Below, in pieces: positions 51,471-63,159 of a stretch of 64,000 bases of DNA (its first letter is position 1; each line of letters opens with the position of its first letter). Below the pieces are notes generated by a model. The model saw only the letters and a program-made list of their open reading frames with translations. It ran no database searches and had not been told where the DNA came from. The stretch is from Scolanthus callimorphus (Eukaryota; Cnidaria; Anthozoa; Actiniaria; Edwardsiidae). Position numbers and translations under genes: made by a program. The stretch lies in contig CM066917.1 of assembly GCA_033964015.1 (NCBI GenBank), positions 30,269,951 through 30,333,950 of the forward strand, in the 5' to 3' direction.

Positions 51471-51954
51471 GTTGGATGGCGCGCATGCGCAGGTAAAATG
51501 TCAGTTTTGTGTCTGAAAAAAGAAACCCTCCTTTTTGATTACAAATTGCGCGAAAACGAATAAAGATGCCTCCACTTTTTATTTTATGTCGACATTTTTC
51601 GGGGGAATGAGCATTCTGGAACACAGAGCTTCCCGGCTTGTCTTCGCGAGCATAGTTTATAGAAAATGGTTAGGAAGACCGGCAAACTTCAAAGGAACAA
51701 CACAATAGCGTGGGTTGGATGTTCAGAGGGGCTATCACGTGACATTGAGAGTGCACAATCTTTTGTTTCAAGCTCATATGATGTGCGTAGGTGAAAGTAC
51801 ACTTGCATCTTATTGGCTGGATTTTGGTACTCATGTACCGTGACAGTGCACAGACAAAAGGATTCCACAGAAAACTGAACAAAGAGATAGTACAATAACA
51901 GTGTGTCAGGTTTCCTAACCATTCCACTCGATTAACTTTGTCGCGAGGGAGGCT

Positions 51955-52420
51955 CTGATGACAACCGCTGACGCATGCGCGAGATTTTGATACAGAGCCG
52001 CAACCTCGTCCCCAGGGTCTTCTCGGTCGTTTTTCAAAATGGCGGTTGACTCGGGAGAAGACCCTGGGGGAGGTTGAGTCACATAACCGTTTCGAAACAA
52101 AGGTCAAACCTCGTTCCCATGTTTTCAAACAGTGGTCTTAGTGGTCATGTGACTCAGCCTCCCCCAGGGTCTTCTCCCGAGCTAACCGCCATTTTGAAAA
52201 ACGACCGAGAAGACCCTGGGGACGAGGTTGAGAGAAACAACTTTCTACGCATGTGAAGGCTTTGAAATGGATGTCCCCAGAGCCTCCCCCGCGAGCCAAT
52301 TGCGCGAGCAGACAAGCCGGGGGCTCTGGGTACGAGAATGCGGCTGTATCAAATCTTGCGCATGCGTCAGTGGAAGCTCTTGGTATCATTCTCGTACCCA
52401 GAGCTCCCCGGCTCGTCACT
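51955..52420. repeat. Cluster of MITE fragments (CCCCAGGGTCTTCTC and CCAGAGCTCCCCGGCTCG families)
   Basis: CCCAGGGTCTTCTCGGTCGT, ACGACCGAGAAGACCCTGGG and GGAGAAGACCCTGGGGGAGG occur two or three times in opposite orientation. They are followed by a GAGCAGACAAGCCGGGGGCT / AGCTCCCCGGCTCGTC pair. TGACGCATGCGCGAG links this cluster to 32155 and 56535. Confidence 0.65.
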
Positions 52421-52567
52421 TCGCCTTTAAATGTGACTCATGTTTTACTTCTGTATAAAGGGTGGTTTACACGTGCGGTTTTTGTCGCATTTGTCGCGGA
52501 ATAGTCGTCACTTCGGAGATTGTAGGCCAAGCGCAAACGCAGAATTTCAGCCGAGCTTTTCTTCTAC

Positions 52568-52775
52568 TTTATGAATAGACAAAATCGGCTAACGGTGTTT
52601 ACATCTTGTTACCACCCAATTCAGATCACGTAATGATTCCGTTGGGTGGATATTTTTGTTAGTTCTGCACGTTCTTGCACTCGGTCGAGTAAGAAAAATT
52701 GTACAATTGTAACCACCCAAAGGACACATGATCTCAATTGGGTGGCATCAAGAAAGCCGATTTGGTCAATAGGCT
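52568..52775. repeat. MITE, AATAGACCAAATCGGCTAA family, copy 2
   Basis: AATAGACAAAATCGGCTAAC at the left and GCCGATTTGGTCAATAG at the right, with TTGTTACCACCCAATT inverted inside. Compare 41963-42150. Confidence 0.65.
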
Positions 52776-53035
52776 GGAATATGGAAAGCAAATCTTATAT
52801 TTGAAAACTGTACCAAAAGTAAGAGGTGGAATGTTAATAAACTGTTTAATAACTTATAAAGCAGAATTAGAACATTTAAATTAAGAGGTCATGCAATTAT
52901 TTAAAATTCAAGCGCATTCACCGATATGCCGGTCTGGAAGTTTATTGGTGCCATTAGTGACTCGACGTGCAGAAAATGAAATGAATGTGTTAAAATATTT
53001 GAAATATTTCTTGGAATTCTATGAATTCCTAGTAT

Positions 53036-53041
53036 TTTATT
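53036..53041 (-). terminator. Candidate poly(A) signal of the POGLUT gene
   Basis: AATAAA on the minus strand about 180 bp after the stop codon. Confidence 0.4.
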
Positions 53042-53218
53042 GTTTGGGTAATATGAATTATTTGAGTGACTTTTCGTGGGATTCTATGAATCCCGGACTG
53101 CTTTCTTGGAATTCTCTGAATCCTTGGAATCTACGAATCCCTGCCATTGCGTTTTTTTTTCTATGATATAATTCATTTCTACAGCCAGCCACATACAGAC
53201 ACGAGTATCCAGAGGCTT

Positions 53219-53236
53219 CTATAATTCATCCTTGTC
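53219..53236 (-). CDS. POGLUT exon 10 (KDEL and stop)
   Basis: D-K-D-E-L-stop, 18 nt, after a GTTTCAG acceptor. It supplies the ER retention signal. Confidence 0.9.
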   Translation of the reverse strand, partial: DKDEL

Positions 53237-56200
53237 CTGAAACAGTAAAGAAACAATCTACATCAGCAATCAAATTCATGAAAATAAAAAGACATGGGAA
53301 AAAAACACGACTAGCAGGAGGGACGTGAACTTTTCAACGATAATACAGCACAGGTAGCCCAAGCAAATTTTGTGTCTATAGGGAAATAATTTCAATGTTT
53401 TTTCTTCAAATAAAGAAGTAGTATATCCGGTATTAATCAAATACCACCACCCCTCAGAACCCTCCCGCGAGCCGGCACGGTCCCAGGCGATGGTCCCCAA
53501 GCGCAGATAAATACCACCGTGCCGATTTGTTGGAGGGTTCCAAGGGGTGGTGGTGTTTGGTTAATACCGGATAAACTTACTAGGAGTGACCGCAAAAGTA
53601 ACTTTTGTCTTCTATGTTCTTTTGTGTCATTTTCGCATTAACTGATACTTCGCACGAGCTCCTACTCCCATAGAGCGAGTTCCTATATGAATAAATAAAA
53701 ATGTTAGGGTTCTCACCTTGCTTATCCTATGGCATCGACATTGACTGTCTCGGTCCTTCGGCTGTGGGATGAACTCCATACCTTCGTGTTTGACTGGCTT
53801 CGTTGTTTGTCTCTTGGCATATTCCTGACAGAAATAGAAATTGAAACTAAAAGTAATGCCATTCGGTGTAGTCACTACCACCCCTCCCCCAACCCCCTAC
53901 TGAAATACTACCCTATCTGAGACCAAACAAGCGAAAAGCGATACCCTACGGCAGACCTCAGGAACCCAAAATCCAAGCGGCACATACCCGCATACTATAT
54001 ATGATTGATATGAGGGAGTGCACAAACACCCTCCCCCCCCCCCCCTTTCCGGTTTGTGTTTTGAGCCGTGACGTAGTTGAGTTGAAAACTTGGGCCCGAC
54101 ACGAAAGAATAGTATGTTGCGTCTTCATAGAGTTTTAAGACACCGAATAAAACCCAGACGAAATCAGCCCGGTAAATCGCAGGGTACAGGGTCTGTTTTT
54201 TGTATTTGTTTTCTCCAGCAACTTGTAGGTTTTCTCTGTTTTACAACCAAAGGAAAAAGAAACAAGATAAAGAAACTTTTCATTCCATTGTGTTCTGCTA
54301 TGGTTCTTCTACATTTACTTTGCAATAGATAAAGTGTCTCAACTAAACAGCAAATTAAGTTTCTAACAATTAGACCCGACGCGGCAAAGAACGAATTAAC
54401 AGGCCTAAACTAGGCATTAGAAAAATCCTAGGCTTAGATCAGGGACTTGCTTTACACATTTGGATCAGTTGATGACGTAATTCCGTGGTAAACAGGAAGA
54501 CCACGAAAAATCAGAAGAAATTTGTTAAATTGAAAAGTATCAATTTAAAAGATAAATCCGATCTATTTACCTTAAACAAAACCCAGTGATAGCAGAACAC
54601 GTCCCTCGCTTGTAAATTTTCCCGCGCAAATTGTTGAGCCTGATGCGCTATAGCTTGAGCCTGTAAAAAAAAAAAACACAGAATGAACAGAGGGGAATTC
54701 AGATTTGCGGCGAAAACTGAGCGCAAAGTAAACACACTTATCAATCAGAAACGAGACAAATTCAACAACTGACCAATCAGGAGACAAAGCAAGTACGACT
54801 TAGCCAGTCAGAAACGAGACAAATTCAACAACTGACCAATCGGAGACCAAGCAAGTACAACTTAGCCAATCAGAAACGAGACAAATTCAACAACTGATCA
54901 ATCAGGAGACAAAGCAAGTACGACTTAGCCAATCAGAAACGAGACAATTCAACAACTGACCAATCAGAAGGCAAAGCAAGTACGACTAAGCCAATCAGAA
55001 ACGAGACAAATTCAACAACTGACCAATCAAGGGACAAAGGAGGTACGACTTGCGTTTAGTCGTGACCAAATAAAACAAGAGGCACTACACTGCGTTTTCC
55101 TGTAAACCACATTGAACATTGATATGGATATTGCAGTGTACAGGTGCTTTCAATATTCTCCGCATCGGATTGGCTGACAAAAAAAAGGCACAAAATATCA
55201 ACCAATAGGAACGCATGCGGAAAACACAAGTCTGATTTGAACCGCAAATTTTCATATGGATATGTTCAAATGCGGTTTACAGATGTGGACATGTCTGATC
55301 CCTAGATGTGGACTGCGATTTATACAATGCAGTTTACAATCATGAGTGGTTGTTAGATATATCATTCTGTAGTGAGCACTGGGGTTGTTTAACGTCCCTC
55401 GCATAGTGATTAAGTGTAGTGGGCTGAGAGACGGGACCTCAGTAAACTGCCTCATCCGAAAGACGTGAAAGACAGGAGAAATGACGAATCACTTCAACCC
55501 ACGATGAGCACAAGGTTCGAAACAGCAGAGAAAAATCCCAACTGGATTCGAACCCGGTGCACAGAGATGAGAGGCAAACGCTTTACACGCTGCGCCACTT
55601 TCGACAGCCATCTGAAATCCGGTCTAATGTCAAAATCCTTACAGTTAAAACTAAGCACTATATTCTCTTCTAGTTCCCTTACCTTTTCATCGTTAGCTAT
55701 GGCCCATTGAAGTTTTTCTTCCAAGTCGCTAATATCTCTTTTAAATGGTATATAATGCACCCAGGGCTTCAGATCCTTATAAAAATGTTCATAATAGGGA
55801 CTGTCTTGTTTCAAAACCACGGCATCGCCAGCTAGTAAATATGGGAAGCGGTAAGCAGCTACTGTACCATCGATGTTGATTTGATACTTCCACTGAAAGG
55901 GAATAAACTAGGTCAAGACATGCCTCAAGTCCACAAGGGGAAAATTCCCATCTCGAAAAGAAGCCCCCTCTCCCTCCCCCCAAAAACTCCTCCTCCAAAC
56001 AAAAAAAAAAAAATGGGCCATCCTGTTTTTAAACAGAGAAAGGCATCCAATCACCCCCCCCCCCCCGAGCGCCCTTATATTTAAATAGTAAATATCGGCG
56101 AATAGTCACCGAGACGAAGCCTGAGGTGACTAATTGTTTTAGTATAATTACTCAAGCGACAAAAAAAAAAAAAAAAATCGCGTTTAGGGTACTTTTTTAG

Positions 56201-59200
56201 TTCTCGTAGTAAGGTGCGCGCGCGATCCCCAATGATTTCAATGCTAAGCAAAATATGGCAAACGTCTCGACCAATCATCGCGCGGAATCGCTTGAGTAAT
56301 TATATTAAAGGCGCATTCTTTAGAAATTAATATAATGGTACAATATTAGCTATCAGTCTGAAAACGTTCTGATTCTATGCGTTACTTTTAAAAACAAATG
56401 AAGGACAAAATAAATCTTTTTCTTCTTATTTGTGTCATGCAAATGAGCGAAAATTTAAACAAATTACGTCCGCTCATTCTCTTACGCAGAGCTCCCCGGC
56501 TCGTCTCCTCGCGGGGGAGGCACTGGTGACAGCCACTGACGCATGCATGAGATTTGATACAGAGCCGTTGAGAGAAAGATCTTTCTGCGCATGCATCAAC
56601 GTTTAAAACCAGCCAATCAGCGAAGGTCCTCAAATGGAGGTCACCAGAGCCTCCCCTGCGAGGAGACGAGCCGGGGAGCTCTGGGTACGAGAATGACGTC
56701 AGCTGGAATCGGCCTAAAGCAAACCTTGAAAAAGTCGAAGAACGAGATATGCTGTTGTTTCGGTCCGTATTTCTTCTCATCATAAGGGAAGAAGAAGAAA
56801 TTCGTCAAAGCTACATCATACAGTTCGGGTTTCTTCCTGCCGTTCACGACAAGGTTTAACCGCTCCTCTCTACTGTCTCGACCTCGCCAGAACGCCTTGG
56901 GAATCTTGTCTTTCCACGTGGGGCCTGTGTTGGCTTGCACTGACAGCATATCAAGGGTTACTCTTAGGAAATAAAGCAAAGAAAACCCGGGTCAGATAAA
57001 AATGTTCACTATTTTCATCACTTGCGTACCCAAGGGGGATCCTGAAGGTGCCCGTGACCCCCGTGACCCCCTTCCTAGTAAACAAAGCATAGAAAACCCG
57101 GGTCAGATGAACATGTTCATCAGGTATGTCCTTAGGGAGGTCCTGAAGGTGCCCCCAACCTTCCCCCCTTAGAAAATAAAACATAGATTTAACGAACATT
57201 TTCAACAGGAGCGTGTTTAAGGAGGGTCCTGAAGGTGCCCGCTACCCTCCCCCATTAGAAAACAAAACATAGAAAAATCGAGTCAGATGGATATGTTCAT
57301 AGCCACAGGGGACGAGAAATCTCTTGTTTACCCTGCGAGCAGTGGTTTCCATGATACATAATTATTATAGTCTAAAAGTGGGCAAAGAACTATTGATCTA
57401 TCAAAAGATGAGGATCACGTCAGATCACGTACTATAAGCTTTTAAAACCGAGCGAGACTTAGGAGATCTGGCAGAGATCTGGCATTAAAGGACATGGAAA
57501 ATGATTTTGCATTGACGTAAAAACTAGAGCAGATTGTTTTCTAGAATTCTTCACGGATCAATACAGAATGGAAGCGAACAAGACACTATCCACTTCTCTC
57601 TACTTAAATTCCACTGCGAAATTTGATGTGTCGAGCTCGTAAAAGTGCGCAAAAGTAAATCTTTTCTGGGAACTTTTTGTGCTATCATTGCATTGAATAA
57701 TAAAACCATTATCCTAGTCCTGCAGAAATTTTTAAGTTTAAATTTAAAAAGGCCGGTTTACACTTTTTTGCGCGATTTTTGTTGCATTTGTCGTGCGATT
57801 TTTCTCACGCCAGCTGCAATTCAACTCTCTTGTGTATACGAGATGCAAATCTAGTGCCATTTCTGTGCTTTTCTTCAAATCACATCAAGTTGCAAAGAGT
57901 TTCGAACATGTTTGAAATCTCCGCGACATCACGCAACAAAAATCGCGGCAGATCGCGACTTGCGCGACAAAAATAGCAGCAAAATTTGCAAGTGTAGGTC
58001 TTAAGCAGCCCATGAGGAAAGTCCAAGTTCTCGTGTTACCCATGTGGAGTTTGCAAGGTTGCACATAAATATTCTGGAATAGGCCCTGTGGAAATTCCCA
58101 GGTCAAACTAGGAGACCCTAGTTCCTCGATAGGGACGTAACAGATATTAAAGGAGCGGTGTCATGATTTTAACACACTTTTGGTGATGTAAAAACATCCA
58201 AATAACTGATGGATAGCGAAAATACTAGTCTAGGTTTATTAAATAACCCTTTAACTACAAAGCGATCATGATTGTATGCTTCATGGACCTATTATAGAAC
58301 AGATGGAAACGGATTGCAACAATGAGTTTTGAAATGTTGTCAGGATGAACAGTTTTCAAAAATTTGCTTGTCAATCGGCAGCATTACAGACAAACTTACC
58401 TGCATTGTTTATTAGGCTAATATCAAGTATTAGTATAAACCAACTAATGGTCTATTACAAATCCTGCATTCTGATTGGCTGAGCTACTAATGGTCTATTA
58501 GTGATAGACCGTGCCTGGCAAAACCACTACCTTTCTTTGCAAGAAAACTTGATTTTTTCAACATAAAACAATGGAATTCATTGCCAAAACTGACCAACTA
58601 GTTGGTTTATACTAAAACAATTAGACCTCTCGTCCTCATGTGCTATGATATCAATAGACCATTCGGCCTTCGGCCTTGAGGTCTAATTGTTAAATATAAG
58701 TGATTTGGAGATGACTACTGTATTTACGAATTTATTCAAATCACACAGCCCCTTTAATAAATGCACAATACAAATCTTTACCTTCCCATGTTTTCCAACG
58801 CAGCCTCTGTTAAGTCATAGGTTGGCATGACAATGTCAGCAGTGTCCTCTGATCCGCACCAGGACAAGATGGGGATGGCATTCTGTTTTTTCTTTACTAG
58901 AGGCCAATCACCAAGATTTACAAAGAACTCCATGTCTGGCAGCCGTACCTGGAATAGCGACACACCAAATACAAATACTTCAGCAGGGCTTAAAATAGCA
59001 CTTTTCACTTTCAACATGTGGCACCCAGTTTCAATTTTTTGTTGCCAGCTGAAGGTATTGGTCATCAATCCTGTTCCTATCTTTTAACATTCCTTGGCTA
59101 CAGGCTAGTTGTTAAGCATTTGAGAGAAGAGGACCTCAACTTGGAAGATTTAAAGGTCTAACAATTTGACGATGTAATAATAATAAATAATAATAATTTA

Positions 59201-61775
59201 TTAAACTCATATTAGGCACATATCAATGCAAAATATTTTAAATTGCACATTGCAATATATACAAGCAAAAACTATGTATAATAATTCTCCTCATCTTTTT
59301 AGAAAAGACAGCTACGTGATGGTCTGGCAGCATTATGACAGGAATTTTGACTGAGCTAATCACCCAAGGAGTGACTAGAACATACCTTTCTGGCCAGTGA
59401 ATGTATAATCGCATCAGAAAACATAGAAAATCCTACATGCTCTCCATGACTCTTTCTGTACACCTGTAAAATATATTAAAGGCAAAAAAAAATAATGTAG
59501 AATAAAAAAATAATAATAAAAAAATAATGTAGAATAATATTCTCTCCAGGCAAAATCAACTTATGGATGCAAAAGACAAATCATCAGTCGTGCCTATTCA
59601 CTTAGGGGTTCCAAAAATGATTTATAGAGGTCACCTCCCAGGGGGTTCAAAATGGTAGAGATGACTGCTGGAAATCCTGAAACGGAACCTACATATTGTA
59701 CAAAATACCAGATACAGACATTTTCTAAAGTTTTCTTGGGGGGGGGGGGGGGGTCTGTCAACTAAAAAAGGAAGTACACTATGGATGGAATTTACCACAG
59801 GCCCCCATCCACTGAGATTTCCTTTTTCCGCCATGGTAGGCAGTAGCCCAGATCTTTTCTGGAAATACACAATGTCATTAAGATCAATCTTATGAGCCCA
59901 TCTGGATTGTACCTTGTTATTGATAATGGAGTAATGACACAAGGCATGGTGCACACCAAATTGTTCCACTGCCACTTTAGCCAGTCTTCTCAAGTTAATC
60001 TTGGGGAATCGTTCCAAGTCTCTGTCTATCTGAGAGTAGTTTTGAGGGCACTCCAGAGCCTCCTCCCACCTCTCTGGGTTTGTCTCTGGGCAGTAGCAAT
60101 CCTCATGATAGACACCTCCTAGGGCAAACATTGCAGTAGTACAGTGGCGGATCCAGGACTTTTTCAAAGGGGGGGGGGGGGAAATTTCGCCATTTAATGG
60201 CTGTCTCAAGACCTGGGGTTGTTGTCCTTGCCTCCCTCCAGGGTACTTTTCTGCATTAATTACCTTTTATCTTGTAAGGAGATTGAGCAACCTGCTTATC
60301 ATCTTTCAGCACTTCGATCTTCAATTCCTGGTAACTATCAAAGAGCCTGTATCGTACTATAAATGACCCATCATGTCTGTCCAATGACTGAACCCATGCT
60401 CTCACACGTCCCTCTGGGCTGGTGACTCTTATCCCAAAGGTGTTTTCACCAGGTGATTCTGTCAAACTAAGTATGAAAATAAGATGCTTTGGTAACATTT
60501 ATTGATTACACAAAATATATGCCACAAGTATAAACTAACAAATGGTACTGTACAACAAAATATCTCCCTTCTGATAAAGGGTTACAACTAAATAACATAT
60601 TTTGGGCATGGATACTGAAACGCGGGTCTCAGCATCTCAGATTTACCTATCACTACCCCTTCTTTGATAGGAAATGAATTGATTATTCTTGGCTTTTTTA
60701 GTTTGTATGGCATTATGAGTCTTTCACATACCCCTCCTCTCGAAATCATTCATGAAGAAAGTTATCAACTGGTGCACATGAAAAATATTATGCAATTAAA
60801 CTTAAAGATATTACTTTTGACAAAAGAAAATCTTAAAAATTACTTCTTTTTAAAATTCAATACACAGGGGCTTTAATGTGTGGGAAAAACAATTTATGTA
60901 AATTAAACAGCTGATTAAACAAAGAGGGACTGATATTGAAATCAGAATTAAATTTGAATGAACACAATCTTAATTGAAAATTACTATTGTATACTTTTGC
61001 CCCAAGGTCAGCTACAGCGAATCTTTGCCGTAACATGGGGGGAAAAAGAAAGAAATTTTAAATTAATTAAAATCAATTCTGGCAATCAATATGAGAGATG
61101 AAGCATGGAGTTCCTCACAATAATCAATCCTAAAAATACACCACAGAGTATTCAACGGAAATCAGGAAATCATGATAAACTAAACTTGCAAACAATTATC
61201 AAATTATATTTTAACTAATTTAAAATGTTGAAAGTGAAAATATGAGAAACTGCAAGTGGCTGCATGAGATTTCGTGCATATTACAAATGGAAAGGTTTAA
61301 GTTAATACGTAACAACAAAATAAATTTAAATTACAATGTTAATAACCAAAAGGCATCTAGGAAGCTTCCTTCTCCATTACAGTGTATTAGGTTTCTTTTA
61401 ATGTACTTAATTGTATAAGTGATTGAGATCCTATGCACAAACAAATGAGAAATAGAAACATAATTTAAAACTTGTTAAATGTCATGAATCTATATAGAAC
61501 ACACCATATCACTTTACAATAAGTACCTCAATTACATAGGTTACATTGTTAATCGTTAAAATAAATTCTTAACGGTAATTTCTGACTACAAAGCCTTACT
61601 TGTTTCCTTTCGTATCCACGGCTTGGATGAAGAAATATCGAGCCGGCAAAGTTGCGCCTTGTCGCAAACCCGGACCCCAGATAATACTCTTTTTACGGCT
61701 AATTTTCGCTGCCTCGGCCAGAAAGCAGCTTAGGAATATAAATACTAGGAAAATAAGTCTAAATGAAGAGGACAT
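53219..61775 (-). CDS. Protein O-glucosyltransferase POGLUT2/3-like (KDELC family), ten exons, complete
   Basis: POGLUT2/3 are soluble ER-lumen enzymes of family GT90 that add glucose to EGF-like domains. The exons are 61600-61775, 60264-60466, 59913-60118, 59386-59463, 58782-58948, 56725-56962, 55683-55892, 54571-54660, 53717-53824 and 53219-53236. They join in frame to 497 residues (human members about 500). A signal peptide ([16 protein letters not shown]) is followed by a filamin-like domain starting [20 protein letters not shown] and ending SPYKIKG. The CAP10/GT90 domain has [70 protein letters not shown] and FCYHW. The C-terminus is DKDEL, an ER retention signal on its own tiny exon. 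All splice borders are GT-AG and no break was seen. Confidence 0.95.
53717..53824 (-). CDS. POGLUT exon 9
   Basis: [20 protein letters not shown] to CRCHRISK, 36 codons. Confidence 0.93.
54571..54660 (-). CDS. POGLUT exon 8
   Basis: [20 protein letters not shown] plus [10 protein letters not shown], 30 codons. Confidence 0.93.
54743..55046. repeat. Minisatellite, five units of ~64 bp
   Basis: Each unit contains CAGAAACGAGACAAATTCAA, CAACTGACCAATCAG and AAAGCAAGTACGACTTAG. It lies in POGLUT intron 7. Units differ by a few bases, and two CCAAT motifs occur in most. Confidence 0.85.
55260..55608 (-). repeat. tRNA-derived SINE with a conserved-domain-like body
   Basis: Read on the minus strand, GTGGCGCAGCGTGTAAAGCG (A-box-like) and CCGGGTTCGAATCC (B-box) form a tRNA-like head at about 55543-55605. 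The body includes CGGATGAGGCAGTTTACTGA and GAGGTCCCGTCTCTC, which resemble the central domain shared by several eumetazoan SINEs. It lies in POGLUT intron 7. Confidence 0.6.
55683..55892 (-). CDS. POGLUT exon 7
   Basis: [20 protein letters not shown] to [14 protein letters not shown], 70 codons, with the sugar-nucleotide-binding [19 protein letters not shown]. Confidence 0.95.
56475..56697. repeat. MITE with CAGAGCTCCCCGGCTCGTC ends
   Basis: GCAGAGCTCCCCGGCTCGTC and GACGAGCCGGGGAGCTCTG are inverted ends. Inner GCGGGGGAGGC and GCCTCCCCTGCG also pair, and TGACGCATGCATGAG lies inside. It ends about 30 bp from POGLUT exon 6. Confidence 0.75.
56725..56962 (-). CDS. POGLUT exon 6
   Basis: [35 protein letters not shown] and [20 protein letters not shown] to FFDFFK. 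Its acceptor region is tandemly repeated upstream (see 56963-57300). Confidence 0.95.
56963..57300. repeat. Tandem repeat carrying copies of the exon 6 splice-acceptor tract
   Basis: About 3.5 units of 85-110 bp, each with AAACCCGGGTCAGAT-like, TATGTTCAT-like and GGTCCTGAAGGTGCCC blocks. On the minus strand each unit ends in a pyrimidine tract. In the first three units this tract closes in an AG (CCTAAG, ACTAG, TCTAAG); the fourth reads CTAAT. Only the first adjoins exon 6. Confidence 0.75.
58440..58690. repeat. Foldback around AATGGTCTATTA
   Basis: TAAACCAACTAATGGTC, repeated ATGGTCTATTA and, at the right, CAACTAGTTGGTTTATACTA form overlapping inverted pairs. ATCCTGCATTCTGATTGGCT also occurs at 8709. 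Confidence 0.5.
58782..58948 (-). CDS. POGLUT exon 5
   Basis: [20 protein letters not shown] to [14 protein letters not shown], containing catalytic-core blocks of GT90. Confidence 0.95.
59160..59340. other. AT-rich intron segment
   Basis: AATAATAATAAATAATAATAA-type low-complexity DNA in POGLUT intron 4, nothing else seen. Confidence 0.5.
59386..59463 (-). CDS. POGLUT exon 4
   Basis: [20 protein letters not shown] plus HSLARK, 26 codons, phase 0 at both ends. Confidence 0.95.
59913..60118 (-). CDS. POGLUT exon 3
   Basis: [18 protein letters not shown] to [10 protein letters not shown], with the paired cysteines at the start of the GT90 part. Donor AAG|GTACAA. Confidence 0.93.
60264..60466 (-). 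CDS. POGLUT exon 2
   Basis: [20 protein letters not shown] through [18 protein letters not shown] to SPYKIK: most of the filamin-like domain. Confidence 0.95.
60467..61599. other. POGLUT intron 1, nothing recognised
   Basis: AT-rich intron without identifiable elements. Confidence 0.5.
61600..61775 (-). CDS. POGLUT exon 1
   Basis: [19 protein letters not shown] signal peptide, then the start of the filamin-like domain to VDTKGN; donor AACAA|GTAAGG. Confidence 0.93.
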
Positions 61776-62179
61776 ATTTGATAAATTAGAGAATAATTTG
61801 CTATAAAGACATGTTGTTTGGAGTTGTTGTGCGTCGTCCCGGCGTCTGCGCTTGGAAAGTTGGGACGGGAAACTGGGAACTAGTGTCGCTGCTCGCATAA
61901 GACTGGGAACTAGCAGCTCTGAGTGTAAACTGTCAGTCCTCTTCACTATGTTTGGCGGGAGAAGGATGAACTCGACAACAATAAGCTTTTAGAGACTTCC
62001 AACAAAGATAAGGAGTTAATCTTGTATTCTGTTCTGGTTATAGCCGACGCGGAAATAAAGTGCGCACTTAGTATCGTTTTCGCCCTTCCACGCTACACTA
62101 CAACGCGTATCCGTACTCGTGAAAACGCAATCTCGTACCCAGAGCCCGTCATCTTTTGGCCAGCGGCAAGATTGCTAGT

Positions 62180-62275
62180 CTTTTTCCAGAGCCTAACCCA
62201 AAGACTAACCCAAAGCCTAACCCAAAGCCTAACCCCAAAGCCTAACCCCAAAACCTAACCCAAGGCAAGACTAGG
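62180..62275. repeat. CCTAACCCAAAG tandem repeat
   Basis: About seven copies of an 11-13 bp unit, CCTAACCC(C)AAAG. It resembles the telomere repeat CCCTAA with AAAG inserted. Confidence 0.75.
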
Positions 62276-62619
62276 GTTTTGGCAAGTCAGAAGATTGATG
62301 ATAATCGTCAATTTGAAGGCAATTAAGATATGATGATAATCATCAATTCGTTTTATTGACCATGTTGGCTTTCAGTGGGTATGCTCAAACAAGCTCAACG
62401 CATGCGCATTTCGATCTGTTGGCCCGCGAAATTGATCGGGTTTGCTGTGGTGACGTCATCGTTTTCACATAGCATCGTTTTCACACGTCCACACCAGAAA
62501 ACAGCGTTTTCAAACAGCTCCGTTTTCAAATCGCTTTCGTATGCCGTGAAAAGTGCCACACTACGACGCGGCGCGGCACGGAACCTGGCCTGCTAGTAGC
62601 TAGAACAATGCTTTCGAGT

Positions 62620-63150
62620 TATATACCATACACTTAATGACTGCTCTCGAGGGAAACAGCGAGTTTTGTTTTCCCTCGAATCTCGATGTTTCCCTAGACG
62701 AAGTCGAGGAAGCAGTCATTAAGTGTGTTATTATATAGCAAAGAAAATACGGTAAAAATAGTCCGCCGAAATTTCTCGCTCTAGCGATGTCGCCCGCGCG
62801 CGCAACAATTTTTTACTTCCGTGCGGGCTACATTGAATTTGTAGCCCGCCACGTGACCATGATAGAACCAATCAGAGCGCGCGCTTTGTTTGAATAAACA
62901 CAGTCATTAAGTGTTTTATTATATAGCAAAAAGAAAATACATGGTTAAAATAGTTTATGTTTTTATTTTTATTTTCCCACTCTAGTAGATATGTAAGAAA
63001 GAATAAAAACTTGAATGGTTGATTAACAGCTTATAATTTTCATTTACACGATATTTCGGTCAGCCAGTACCGACCTTCTTCATGTTTTTATTGAGTTTGT
63101 ACTTTACCACGTGACCATGATAGATCCAATCAGAGCGCGCGCTTTGATCG
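62620..63150. repeat. Dispersed repeat block with duplicated 45-bp segment
   Basis: CACGTGACCATGATAG, CCAATCAGAGCGCGCGCTTT and TATTATATAGCAAA are each present twice or more (about 62735, 62850-62890, 62915, 63110-63150). Inverted TCATTAAGTGT pieces surround 62640-62725. Confidence 0.55.
63020..63090 (-). repeat. Diverged copy of the palindrome module
   Basis: On the minus strand ATGAAGAAGGTCGGTACTGG and CTGACCGAAATATCGTG align with the arms of 8931-9156 (CTGAAGAAGATCGGTAATGG and CGATTGAAATATCGTA). Confidence 0.6.
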
Positions 63151-63159
63151 AATAAACTG

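Noticed and set aside
54743..55046. CRISPR-like array of 64-bp units
   Set aside because: The whole unit is repeated, including the part that would be a spacer.
59631..59912. Continuation of the POGLUT exon 3 frame beyond NNK
   Set aside because: A GTACAA donor ends the exon, and the next exon ([12 protein letters not shown]) fits the family. The continuation is intron.
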